Shown here piece by piece: positions 1-6,335 of a stretch of DNA of 6,335 nucleotides. The translations under genes were made by a program, and so were the position numbers. Under the pieces are notes generated by a model. The model saw only the letters and a list, made by a program, of their open reading frames with translations, made no database searches and was not told where the DNA came from. The number at the start of each line of letters is the position of its first letter. Within the stretch, counting starts at the first letter, position 1. Source of the stretch: Actinomycetota bacterium (GTDB lineage: Bacteria > Actinomycetota > Humimicrobiia > Humimicrobiales > Humimicrobiaceae); the NCBI GenBank assembly GCA_016927635.1, contig JAFGMJ010000178.1, forward strand, positions 1 through 6,335. Reading direction: 5' to 3'.

Positions 1-11
1 GGTATAATTTA

Positions 12-42
12 AGTCTGGGTGGAATAAACTTTCATCCAGACT
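12..42. repeat. Imperfect inverted repeat downstream of tRNA-Leu
   Basis: Arms at 12-21 and 33-42 form a 10-bp stem around an 11-base loop. All ten positions pair if the plus strand is transcribed (one G-U); on the minus strand the same position is an A-C mismatch. No run of T follows on either strand, so it is not a convincing intrinsic terminator. It could belong to a gene ending left of the window. Between it and the tRNA (43-100) I see no gene, only a run of seven T on the minus strand at 92-86, just past the tRNA 3' end, which might help stop tRNA transcription. Confidence 0.3.
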
Positions 43-100
43 ATTTACATAAATTAGGAGTTTACACAGAATCTGTTACAGTCCCAAAAAAAGTCCATAA

Positions 101-189
<89 letters not shown>

Positions 190-211
190 CTTTCGATAGA
201 ATTGCATTAAT

Positions 212-240
212 ATTCTATTTATATTGCTTATATATGTCAA
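212..240 (-). promoter_or_regulatory. Sigma-70-type promoter of tRNA-Leu
   Basis: On the minus strand a perfect -35 box TTGACA (240-235) is followed after exactly 17 bases by TAGAAT (217-212), one mismatch from the TATAAT consensus. A start 6-8 bases further on, near 204-206, would give a short leader of about 15 bases before the mature tRNA 5' end at 189. A 7-bp AT-only inverted repeat (246-252 with 264-270) lies just upstream. The rest of the gap back to the lipoprotein stop codon (241-310) shows no gene and no clear terminator. Confidence 0.85.
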
Positions 241-310
241 TTAATATTATAAAAATGTTGGCCTTATAATCAAAATAAAAGACGGATTTATATTTGCAGG
301 CTTTTTTACA

Positions 311-2122
311 TCATTGTGTAGCCTGTTCCTGCTTTGGTTTCAGGCATATAGCCAGATGCTCCCAAAGATTACCTGGTTTTACAATAAGCCCAAGCTCTTC
401 ATCCTCTTCAATGCTCTGTAAAAGCTCAAGGTCTGCAGGAATATTTAAAATGTCTATACTTCCATCATTTAAAAGACTTATAAGGTTATTTATATCAGAA
501 TTAAATATAAATTTTATTGCATCTATTTGAGGTTTTTCATCTTCATAATAGGGATTTGACTCCACTATTATGTGTTCGCCTTTAATCCATTCTTTTAGCA
601 TATAGGGTCCGCTTCCAAAAATATTCTCAGAAAACATTTCACTTAATTTCCTTCCCTCAACCATTTTTTGTGGAAATATTATGCTGAAAAATTCTTTCCA
701 GTTTGAGCTGTACTGTTTAAGTGTTAGGCTGAATTCTTTGTCATCAATGGCTTCAAGAGAGCTTATATTATTAAAATCAAGGCTTTTATACAACAGGGAT
801 TCATCTTCTTTTATTGCATTAACTGTAGCCACTACATCATATGCAGTTATTGGATCGCCATCCTGCCAGTATATATTATCCTTAAGTTTTATTGTCGCTT
901 TTAAACTCAGCTTTAAATCATCACCCTTTTCAAGAAAATCATCAGTGTTTCCTGTGCCAACACTTTCAACAAGATCAGGTTCATAAACGCCAGAATCGTC
1001 TTTTTTCCATAACCCCCTTACTATAAGGTTTATTATCTGGTCCCTGTAAATATTATCCGCAACCAGGGGATTTAAAAGATAAGGCTCCTGCTGAAAACCT
1101 GTTACAAGGCTTTTAGGGTTATCTCCCTTTTCAGATTCTTCTTCATCATTATTCTCATCGCTAATAATATCGATTGTGCCAATAGATGAAAGAAAACTAC
1201 CTGTATCTGTATTTGGCTCTATGCCTGATATCTTTTTATTATAGGCTATACAGAAGACCCTGCTGTAAAGCGGCAGTATAAATGCACTTTCTGCAAGAAT
1301 ATTTTGTGCCTGGTTTGATATATCCATATCAATGACATCAGTATTTCCAGGTAAAAGACCATTTAATGCAGATTCAAATTCTTTATTATCATACCAGTAA
1401 TAATTATTACAATTCCTGTTTGTATCTGATTCAAGCGGTGGAATCTTATTTGAACTGAAATAATTTATAAGTGAGTTAAAATCCGGTGTATAAATAGCCC
1501 ACAGGCCCAGTTCATAATTACCAGATTTAACATATTCGACATACCACTCTCTTGACTCCTTAGCGGTATTCCATACCTTTATTCCAATGGCTTCCAGATT
1601 TTCTTTAACTATATCCTGTATTATCTGTCTTGAATTACTATCCTGGCTGGCGCCAAGAGTCAGATAAAGAGGATTATTTATATCATATCCTGCAGTTTTT
1701 AAAAGCTCTTTTGCTTTCCCGGGATTATAGGAATAAATGTCCCATGCAGGATAATAATATTTGCTGTCATTATTAAATATGCTGTTTAAAACTACATTAT
1801 AATTTCCAAAAAGCTCTTCTATTATTCTTTTTCTGTCAATAGCAAAAAATATCGCTTTTCTTATATTAATATCGTTTAAAGGGTTCTTATTTGCCTGTTT
1901 GCTTTTCAGTTCATAGAAATACTGTTCAGTAAAAATGCCAGATACTGCGTCTGTCGCCTCTGTCATTTCCTGTTGGCTTTCTTTCTGGCTTTCAACAGTA
2001 AGCCCAAGAGGCTCAAATTTGCATGCACTTAAAAAAATCCCTGATACTGCAGAAAAAACGAATGATATAATCACCAATAATGCAGCAGAAAATTTAAAAA
2101 ATCTGTATTTTTTATTTTTCAT
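311..2122 (-). CDS. Oligopeptide/dipeptide ABC transporter substrate-binding lipoprotein with circularly permuted domain order
   Basis: This is a probable extracytoplasmic solute-binding lipoprotein (SBP_bac_5, DppA/OppA type) of 603 residues. Residues 1-33 are a signal peptide with basic N-terminus and hydrophobic core, ending in lipobox LSAC with the lipidated Cys at 34. Residues 35-63 form a polar tether. Residues 64-316 resemble the usual C-terminal part of the family: NPLNDINIRKAIFFAIDRKR (80-99), the YNPGKAKELLKTAGY helix (132-146), and ILPLYSR (282-288) near the usual end. Residues 317-337 are an acidic linker. Residues 338-598 resemble the usual N-terminal part: GFQQEPYLLNPLVAD (342-356), EPDLVES (381-387), IYWQDGDPITAYDVV (417-431), GSGPYMLKEW (503-512), NPYYEDEKPQIDAIKF (523-538). 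The order is therefore inverted, while the sum (about 510 residues) equals one normal mature protein. The reading frame is open throughout with an ATG start. No good ribosome site is seen; a GGCGG lies about 17 bases upstream. It is the last gene of the operon. Function as a peptide binder is inferred; the ligand is unknown. Confidence 0.9.
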   Translation of the reverse strand: MKNKKYRFFKFSAALLVIISFVFSAVSGIFLSACKFEPLGLTVESQKESQQEMTEATDAVSGIFTEQYFYELKSKQANKNPLNDINIRKAIFFAIDRKRIIEELFGNYNVVLNSIFNNDSKYYYPAWDIYSYNPGKAKELLKTAGYDINNPLYLTLGASQDSNSRQIIQDIVKENLEAIGIKVWNTAKESREWYVEYVKSGNYELGLWAIYTPDFNSLINYFSSNKIPPLESDTNRNCNNYYWYDNKEFESALNGLLPGNTDVIDMDISNQAQNILAESAFILPLYSRVFCIAYNKKISGIEPNTDTGSFLSSIGTIDIISDENNDEEESEKGDNPKSLVTGFQQEPYLLNPLVADNIYRDQIINLIVRGLWKKDDSGVYEPDLVESVGTGNTDDFLEKGDDLKLSLKATIKLKDNIYWQDGDPITAYDVVATVNAIKEDESLLYKSLDFNNISSLEAIDDKEFSLTLKQYSSNWKEFFSIIFPQKMVEGRKLSEMFSENIFGSGPYMLKEWIKGEHIIVESNPYYEDEKPQIDAIKFIFNSDINNLISLLNDGSIDILNIPADLELLQSIEEDEELGLIVKPGNLWEHLAICLKPKQEQATQ

Positions 2123-2132
2123 AATCGTAAGA

Positions 2133-2155
2133 TTTTATTCCGCCTGGAAATAAAA
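2133..2155 (-). promoter_or_regulatory. Hairpin in leader of the binding-protein gene
   Basis: On the minus strand TTTTATT-T-CC-AGGC-GG-AATAAAA folds into a 9-bp stem with one bulged T and a four-base loop. It lies 10 bases upstream of the lipoprotein ATG and directly follows the inverted repeat at 2158-2180. The GGCGG in its loop and right arm is the only Shine-Dalgarno-like sequence near this start, but it is too far upstream to be ideal. A role in translation or mRNA stability is inference only. Confidence 0.4.
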
Positions 2156-2157
2156 GA

Positions 2158-2180
2158 GCATTATTTTAAAAAAATAATGC
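2158..2180 (-). terminator. Perfect AT-rich hairpin after oppF, possible weak terminator or processing site
   Basis: GCATTATTTT (2158-2167) and AAAATAATGC (2171-2180) are perfect 10-bp inverted arms around three bases. On the minus strand the hairpin begins at the last base of the oppF stop codon and is followed by a T-rich tail, TCTTTTATTT. The stem is mostly A-U, so any termination would be partial. The arrangement could separate expression of the binding protein from the ATPase and permease genes, or protect upstream mRNA from 3' decay. The structure is seen directly; the role is inferred. Confidence 0.45.
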
Positions 2181-3181
2181 TATATAGGCTTTCCTGCAAA
2201 GAAACAGGCAGCTAAATGCTCATTTCCGGATAAGTCATAATTTTTTAATTCAGGTTCACTTTTACTGCAGATTTCCTGGGCGTTTGGACAACGCGGATGG
2301 AACCTGCAGCCACTGGGCGGATCAATAGGACTTGGCACATCACCTTCAAGGATAATCCTTTTTCTCTGCTTTTCAGCCTCCGGGTCAGGTATTGGAACTG
2401 CAGAGAGAAGGCCCATAGTATAAGGATGCAGCGGTGATTTATATAAATCTTCGCTATTTGCAACTTCAACTATTTTCCCAAGGTACATGACAGCTACCCT
2501 GTTGCTGACATGTTTGACAACTGAAAGGTCATGTGCAATAAATAAATAAGTAAGGTCAAACTCTTTCTGGAGACCATTCATAAGATTTAAAATCTGTGCC
2601 TGGACAGACACATCAAGCGCTGATACAGGTTCATCGCACAAAATCAGTTTGGGAGTAAGAGCTAATGCCCTTGCAATTCCTATTCTCTGTCTCTGCCCTC
2701 CACTGAACTCATGCGGATACCTGTTTATATGTTCCGGGTTTAGCCCGACTGTTTTTAATAGTTCTTTGACCTTGCTTATCCTTGATTTCTTGTCGCTAAT
2801 GCGGTGTATCTCAAGAGGTTCGCTTATTATGTCTCCAACAGTCATCCTTGGAGAAAGTGAAGCATAAGGGTCCTGGAATATTATTTGTATTTCTCGCCGC
2901 ATTTTAAACAATTCATGATTATTCATCTTAAAAATATCTTCACCTTTATAATATGCATGGCCAGATGTTGGGGCAGTTAATTTAAGTATCACTCTTGAAG
3001 TTGTGGACTTGCCGCAGCCGCTTTCTCCTACAAGGCCAAATGTTTCGCCCTTTCTTATAAAAAAACTGATATCATCCACAGCTTTAACTGTGCCCTGGGA
3101 TTTCTGGAAAAGAAATCCACCGCGCAGATTGAAATATTTTTTAAGGTTTTTTACTTCAAGTAATTTATTATTATCTGTCAT
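2180..3181 (-). CDS. oppF: Oligopeptide/dipeptide ABC transporter ATP-binding protein, OppF/DppF-like
   Basis: One of the two cytoplasmic ATPases that energise peptide import. At 333 residues it has normal family length. Seen in order: Walker [10 protein letters not shown] (52-60), Q-loop with Gln103 in [13 protein letters not shown], signature FSGGQRQR (159-166), Walker B LILCDEP (179-185; Asp183, Glu184), D-loop SALD, and switch His217 in IAHDLS. The C-terminal oligopeptide-type extension starts around 248 ([11 protein letters not shown]) and carries four cysteines at 292, 298, 305 and 326, the pattern linked to a 4Fe-4S cluster in Dpp/Opp ATPases. The OppF rather than OppD assignment rests on the N-terminal [20 protein letters not shown] insertion, the [11 protein letters not shown] sequence, and its position after the OppD-like gene. 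Start at ATG 3181; the upstream region has only a distant GGA. Opp and Dpp cannot be told apart from sequence alone. Confidence 0.95.
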   Translation of the reverse strand: MTDNNKLLEVKNLKKYFNLRGGFLFQKSQGTVKAVDDISFFIRKGETFGLVGESGCGKSTTSRVILKLTAPTSGHAYYKGEDIFKMNNHELFKMRREIQIIFQDPYASLSPRMTVGDIISEPLEIHRISDKKSRISKVKELLKTVGLNPEHINRYPHEFSGGQRQRIGIARALALTPKLILCDEPVSALDVSVQAQILNLMNGLQKEFDLTYLFIAHDLSVVKHVSNRVAVMYLGKIVEVANSEDLYKSPLHPYTMGLLSAVPIPDPEAEKQRKRIILEGDVPSPIDPPSGCRFHPRCPNAQEICSKSEPELKNYDLSGNEHLAACFFAGKPI

Positions 3182-3196
3182 ATTTAAGTTTATTTT

Positions 3197-3213
3197 CCAG
3201 CCACTGGGTCTGG
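3197..3213 (-). repeat. Short hairpin upstream of oppF
   Basis: The minus strand here reads CCAGACCCAGTGGCTGG, which can form six pairs (CCAG/CTGG and CC/GG) with one bulged A and a four-base loop. It is the only GC-rich element in the 102-base gap between the two ATPase genes and ends about 15 bases before the oppF ATG. The rest of that gap is AT-rich with no coding potential. It may modulate oppF translation or mRNA stability, but it could be chance. Confidence 0.25.
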
Positions 3214-3283
3214 ATTTTTATAAATCTGATATTTACCTTATCTTTATTTAAAATAAATCAATATAATGTTTCATGCATAAACA

Positions 3284-4303
3284 CTACTTTTTTACCCTGG
3301 AAAGACTTCCGCTTAAAAACTCTTGCGCTCTTACACATGCAGCAAAGTGGCCCTTTTCTATCTCAACAAATGGCGGATATTCTTTCCTGCATTTTTCTAT
3401 AGCATATCTGCATCTCAGCCTGAATACACAGCCCTCAGGTAAGTCTATAAGACTTGGAGGAGTGCCTTCAATTGGTTTTAGCTGTTCACGTTTTGTCTCA
3501 TCAAGGCGCGTGATAGATTCCATCAGTCCAAGTGTGTAGGGATGACATGGTTTATAAAATATTGTACCAACATCAGAAAATTCAACTGCTTTCCCAGCAT
3601 ACATTACCATGACTCTGTCAGCATATTTTGCAACTACGCCAAGGTCATGGGTTATTATAATAATTGATGAATTTGTTTTTTCCTTGAGTTCCTCCATAAG
3701 TTCAAGTATCTGGGCCTGTATTGTCACATCAAGCGCAGTAGTGGGCTCATCTGCTATCAAAATGTCCGGGCTATTGGCAATAGCCATTGCAATCATTACT
3801 CTCTGCCTCATTCCTCCGCTGAACTCGTGAGGATAACTGGTAAACCTTCTTTTTAAATCCGGTATGCCTACCATTTCAAGAAGCTTATAACTTTCTATTC
3901 TTGCTGTTTTCTTATCAACATTTCTGTGAGCGATTATTGCTTCCATAATCTGGTTGCCTACTGTAAAAACAGGGTTTAAACTTGTCATCGGGTCCTGAAA
4001 AATCATCGATATTCGGTTTCCCCTGAAATCCTGGAGTTCCCTTATATTCATGTCCAGAATATTATTTCCGTTAAATAAAATCTCTCCCTCAACTATCTTG
4101 CCTGGAGGCTGCTTTATAAGACGTAGTATTGAAAGGGCAGTTACGCTTTTGCCTGAACCTGTTTCTCCTACAATACCGAGAGTTTCCATGACTTTAAGGT
4201 CAAATGAAACTCCATCAACAGCTTTTACTACTCCTCCATCGGTGTAAAAGTATGTCTTTAAATTTTTTACTTCAAGAATCTTATTATTATCTGTACTGTC
4301 CAT
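3284..4303 (-). CDS. oppD: Oligopeptide/dipeptide ABC transporter ATP-binding protein, OppD/DppD-like
   Basis: The second ATPase of the importer, predicted to pair with the OppF-like protein beneath the two permeases. Counting 339 residues from the ATG at 4303: Walker A GETGSGKS (46-53), Q-loop Gln103 in MIFQDPMTSLNP, signature FSGGMRQR (161-168), Walker B ILIADEP (181-187), switch His219 in ITHDLG. The C-terminal extension contains CHPYTLGLMESI and cysteines 292, 298, 305 and 323, matching the OppF spacing for the first three. The MRQRVMIAMAIANSP stretch is typical of the D-type subunit. A TTG at 4318 would extend the protein by five residues. I prefer the ATG because the resulting start, MDSTDNNKILEVKNL, parallels [13 protein letters not shown] of the paralogue, and neither start has a visible Shine-Dalgarno. 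The gap from oppC is 94 bases and very AT-rich. Confidence 0.95.
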   Translation of the reverse strand: MDSTDNNKILEVKNLKTYFYTDGGVVKAVDGVSFDLKVMETLGIVGETGSGKSVTALSILRLIKQPPGKIVEGEILFNGNNILDMNIRELQDFRGNRISMIFQDPMTSLNPVFTVGNQIMEAIIAHRNVDKKTARIESYKLLEMVGIPDLKRRFTSYPHEFSGGMRQRVMIAMAIANSPDILIADEPTTALDVTIQAQILELMEELKEKTNSSIIIITHDLGVVAKYADRVMVMYAGKAVEFSDVGTIFYKPCHPYTLGLMESITRLDETKREQLKPIEGTPPSLIDLPEGCVFRLRCRYAIEKCRKEYPPFVEIEKGHFAACVRAQEFLSGSLSRVKK

Positions 4304-4397
4304 ATATTTTAAAATCAATAATCGCTTTATTTTATATAAAAATTATTTTTCTGTTTTATTTTAAAAATCATCATTTTTCGGTATAAGAGCATTTATT

Positions 4398-5348
4398 TTA
4401 CTGCTTCATCTTTGGATCAAATGCGTCCCTTAAACCGTCCCCAAGAAGCACAAAACCTAAAACAGTTATCATTATCGCCAGTCCTGGAAATACCATCATC
4501 CAGGGAGCAATATCAATATAGTCAAGTGATTCTGAGAGCATTTTGCCCCAGGCAGGCGTTGGGGGCTGTACGCCAATGCCAAGGAAACTGAGTGCCGCTT
4601 CAACTATTATTGCTGTACCCACATTCATAGTTGCATAAACAATTATTGGTGCGAATGAATTGGGGAATATATGCCTGGTTATAATTCTGTAATTACTTGC
4701 ACCAAGCGCCCTGGCCGCCTCGACATATTCCTTATTTTTTATAGACAGTATAGAGCCCCTGAAAATCCTTGCAAATGATGCCCAGCCAAGAAGCCCTATA
4801 GCAATAAAAATATTTAAAATACCCTGGCCAAGCACCGTCATTATAGCAATGGCTCCTAAAATATAAGGGAATGCAAAGAATATATCAGCAATGCGCATTA
4901 TTACAGCATCAGATACTCCGCCAAAATATCCGCTTATTGCACCCAGCACCAGTCCTATAAGAACAGAAATGCCTACTGCAATAACACCTACTTCAAGTGA
5001 AATACGGCTGCCATATATTACCCTGCTTAAAATATCCCTGCCCAGTACGTCTGTTCCAAACCAGTAAGTGCCGCTGGGGCCAAGCATGGAATCTTCTTTT
5101 ACTCTATCAATGGGGTCATAAGGCGCTATAAAAGGCGCAAAAATTGCCAATACGATTAAAAAAATAACTATTGCCAGGCCCAGCATGGCCAGCTTATTTC
5201 TTTTTAATCTTTTCCATGCGTCTTTATAAAGAGAAGTCTTTGCATACTTCCTGCCCATAAAGAAATCCTGGGCAAGACCGATACTCACTTCTCCTTCTTC
5301 TACACTGCTGTCTATATTTACTTTTTTTGGGTTTTCTATGTCATCCAT
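4398..5348 (-). CDS. oppC: Oligopeptide/dipeptide ABC transporter permease, OppC/DppC-like
   Basis: One of two inner-membrane subunits forming the translocation path. At 316 residues it is slightly longer than classic OppC/DppC because of an acidic N-terminal tail (about residues 1-35). The OppC N-terminal region (SLYKDAWKRLKRNKLAMLG, 39-57) leads into the first membrane segment, about 54-76. A periplasmic part follows with YDPIDR and the hallmark HFGTD-like WFGTDVLGRDILSRVIYGSR (96-115). About five more membrane segments follow, roughly 116-140, 150-172, 178-196, 232-256 and 284-304. The EAA loop that docks on the ATPase is EYVEAARALGASNYRIITRH (207-226), followed by IFPN. The C-terminus has the family's GDGLRDAFDPK. 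It starts 34 bases after oppB, presumably on the same transcript; no Shine-Dalgarno is seen. Opp versus Dpp specificity is not decidable. Confidence 0.95.
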   Translation of the reverse strand: MDDIENPKKVNIDSSVEEGEVSIGLAQDFFMGRKYAKTSLYKDAWKRLKRNKLAMLGLAIVIFLIVLAIFAPFIAPYDPIDRVKEDSMLGPSGTYWFGTDVLGRDILSRVIYGSRISLEVGVIAVGISVLIGLVLGAISGYFGGVSDAVIMRIADIFFAFPYILGAIAIMTVLGQGILNIFIAIGLLGWASFARIFRGSILSIKNKEYVEAARALGASNYRIITRHIFPNSFAPIIVYATMNVGTAIIVEAALSFLGIGVQPPTPAWGKMLSESLDYIDIAPWMMVFPGLAIMITVLGFVLLGDGLRDAFDPKMKQ

Positions 5349-5382
5349 TGGTATTATTAATAATCATCACTATTTTAAAAAA

Positions 5383-6327
5383 TCATATGCTTGCTTCCTG
5401 TTTTTCATATCTTATTCTTGGGTCAAGCAATGCATATAGTATGTCTACAATAAGATTCATTATTACAAAAATACTCACCAGTATTATTGTTCCCCCGATT
5501 ACAACAGGAGCATCCCTCTGCAGCACTGCAAGATATAAAGTCCTCCCGACTCCCGGCCAGTTAAATACTGTCTCTGTAAGAATGGCGCCACCCATAAGTG
5601 CGCCAAGGTCAAGGCCGATTAATGTAACAACAGGTATAAGTGCATTTTTCATCGCGTGCTTTCCGACAACTTTTAACTGCGAAAGTCCCTTTGCATAGGC
5701 AGTAGTTATATAATCATTTGAAAGTGACTCAAGCATAGTGCTTCTCATCATTCTTGCAATATATGCAGTCGATACCGAAGCAAGCGTTATTGCCGGCAGT
5801 ATATAGTATTTTATGCTTCCGTCGCCATAGCCTGACATTGGCAGCCACCCAAGCTCCAGCCCAAACGTAACCTGCAATATCATACCCAGCCAGTATACAG
5901 GCACACATACGGCTATAGTAGTTGAAATCGTTACAAGAACATCCCAGAAAGTATATTTCTTGACAGCAGAAACAATACCGGCAAAAACCCCAATGATTAT
6001 TTCAATTACTATTGCTGCAAAAGCAAGCCTTATTGAATAAGGATAGTGCTCCGCAAGGATATCATTTACTGAGCGACCATAACGGTAAGATGTTCCAAGG
6101 TCACCTGAAAAAAGCCCCTTCATATATCTCCAGTACTGTACATAAAGCGGCTTGTCAATGCCCATTTTTGCTCGCAGGTTTGCAAGCGCCTCCGGGGTGG
6201 CGCCTTTCTGCAGGATAAGCTGGGCAGGGTCTTCAGGAATCACATACATAAGAATAAAAAGTATCAGCGTAACACCGATAACAACCGGAATAACCTGCAA
6301 TATCCTTCTTAAAATAAAATAAAGCAT
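5383..6327 (-). CDS. oppB: Oligopeptide/dipeptide ABC transporter permease, OppB/DppB-like
   Basis: The partner permease of the OppC-like protein, 314 residues, close to OppB length. It begins with the family's MLYFILRRILQVIPVVIGVT, giving a first membrane segment at about 9-29. The periplasmic loop holds IPEDPAQ (30-36), LRAKMGIDKPLYVQYWRYMK (51-70) and GDLGTSYRYGRSV (75-87), all typical. Further membrane segments lie near 101-122, 133-156, 175-193, 234-256 and 276-300. The ATPase-docking EAA loop is DYITTAYAKGLSQLKVVGKH (205-224) followed by AMKNALIP, and TETVFNWPGVGR (251-262) is a strong family signature. The C-terminus has YALLDPRIRYE. The ATG at 6327 is only eight bases (all but one A) from the window edge, so its ribosome site and any upstream gene or promoter cannot be judged. 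It is complete within the window if this start is correct, which the N-terminus supports. Confidence 0.95.
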   Translation of the reverse strand: MLYFILRRILQVIPVVIGVTLILFILMYVIPEDPAQLILQKGATPEALANLRAKMGIDKPLYVQYWRYMKGLFSGDLGTSYRYGRSVNDILAEHYPYSIRLAFAAIVIEIIIGVFAGIVSAVKKYTFWDVLVTISTTIAVCVPVYWLGMILQVTFGLELGWLPMSGYGDGSIKYYILPAITLASVSTAYIARMMRSTMLESLSNDYITTAYAKGLSQLKVVGKHAMKNALIPVVTLIGLDLGALMGGAILTETVFNWPGVGRTLYLAVLQRDAPVVIGGTIILVSIFVIMNLIVDILYALLDPRIRYEKQEASI

Positions 6328-6335
6328 TTTTTTTA

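Noticed and set aside
246..310. Intrinsic terminator for the transporter operon after the lipoprotein stop codon
   Set aside because: The only clean inverted repeat (246-252 with 264-270) is 7 bp of pure A/T with an 11-base loop and no T-run after it on the minus strand. Pairing attempts between the A-run at the stop codon and the later T-rich stretch give only weak stems.
311..2122. Permuted domain order as an assembly error or pseudogene
   Set aside because: The frame is uninterrupted for 603 codons, with a proper signal peptide and lipobox ahead of the displaced half and a hydrophilic linker at the junction; a random misjoin would be unlikely to give all three. Read mapping over 1112-1174 and 1871-1933 would settle it.
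2245..2469. Minus-strand 74-codon frame inside oppF as an overlapping gene or frameshift remnant
   Set aside because: The oppF frame is intact through all motifs including the C-terminal cysteines, so this alternate frame is a shadow.
294..3539. Several open frames on the plus strand (for example 294-530, 681-986, 1935-2153, 2649-2867, 3003-3251, 3273-3539) as candidate genes
   Set aside because: All lie opposite strongly conserved minus-strand genes or spill from them; their translations are low-complexity or antisense-like with no recognisable family, and they have no credible start context.
4337..4378. AT-only inverted repeats between oppC and oppD (for example 4363-4378) as a terminator or operator
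   Set aside because: Six A/T pairs in a region that is nearly all A and T are expected by chance; no G/C pairs stabilise them.

Overview
This is a low-GC, AT-rich bacterial window with every gene on the minus strand. It holds the 3' part, possibly nearly all, of an oligopeptide/dipeptide (Opp/Dpp-type) ABC transporter operon, followed by a tRNA-Leu gene. I cannot name the organism. The AT-rich base composition, the CCA-encoding tRNA and the absence of good Shine-Dalgarno sequences fit a low-GC, possibly uncultivated bacterium, but no phylum is diagnosable.

Read in the direction of transcription (right to left), the layout is: permease OppB-like (6327-5383), permease OppC-like (5348-4398), ATPase OppD-like (4303-3284), ATPase OppF-like (3181-2180), a 603-residue lipoprotein of the SBP_bac_5 solute-binding family (2122-311), then tRNA-Leu(GAG) (189-101) with its own near-consensus promoter. 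The two permeases would form the membrane channel. The two ATPases, each with a C-terminal four-cysteine cluster, would power it. The lipoprotein would deliver substrate from outside the membrane. Gene spacings are 34, 94, 102 and 57 bases. The larger gaps contain AT-rich inverted repeats, and the 57-base gap before the lipoprotein gene is almost filled by two consecutive hairpins. The promoter of the transporter operon is not in the window.

The standout is the lipoprotein gene. Its parts are in the wrong order for its family. After a normal lipoprotein signal peptide, it starts with what is usually the C-terminal half of a DppA/OppA-type protein (lobe 2 and the return strand). It then crosses an acidic linker and ends with what is usually the N-terminal half. 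Together the two parts make about one full-length domain, and the segment at the hinge occurs at both ends. This looks like a natural circular permutation cut at the interlobe hinge, or a hybrid left by a deletion between two tandem binding-protein genes. It also lies last in the operon rather than first. Everything else in the window is ordinary for the family.
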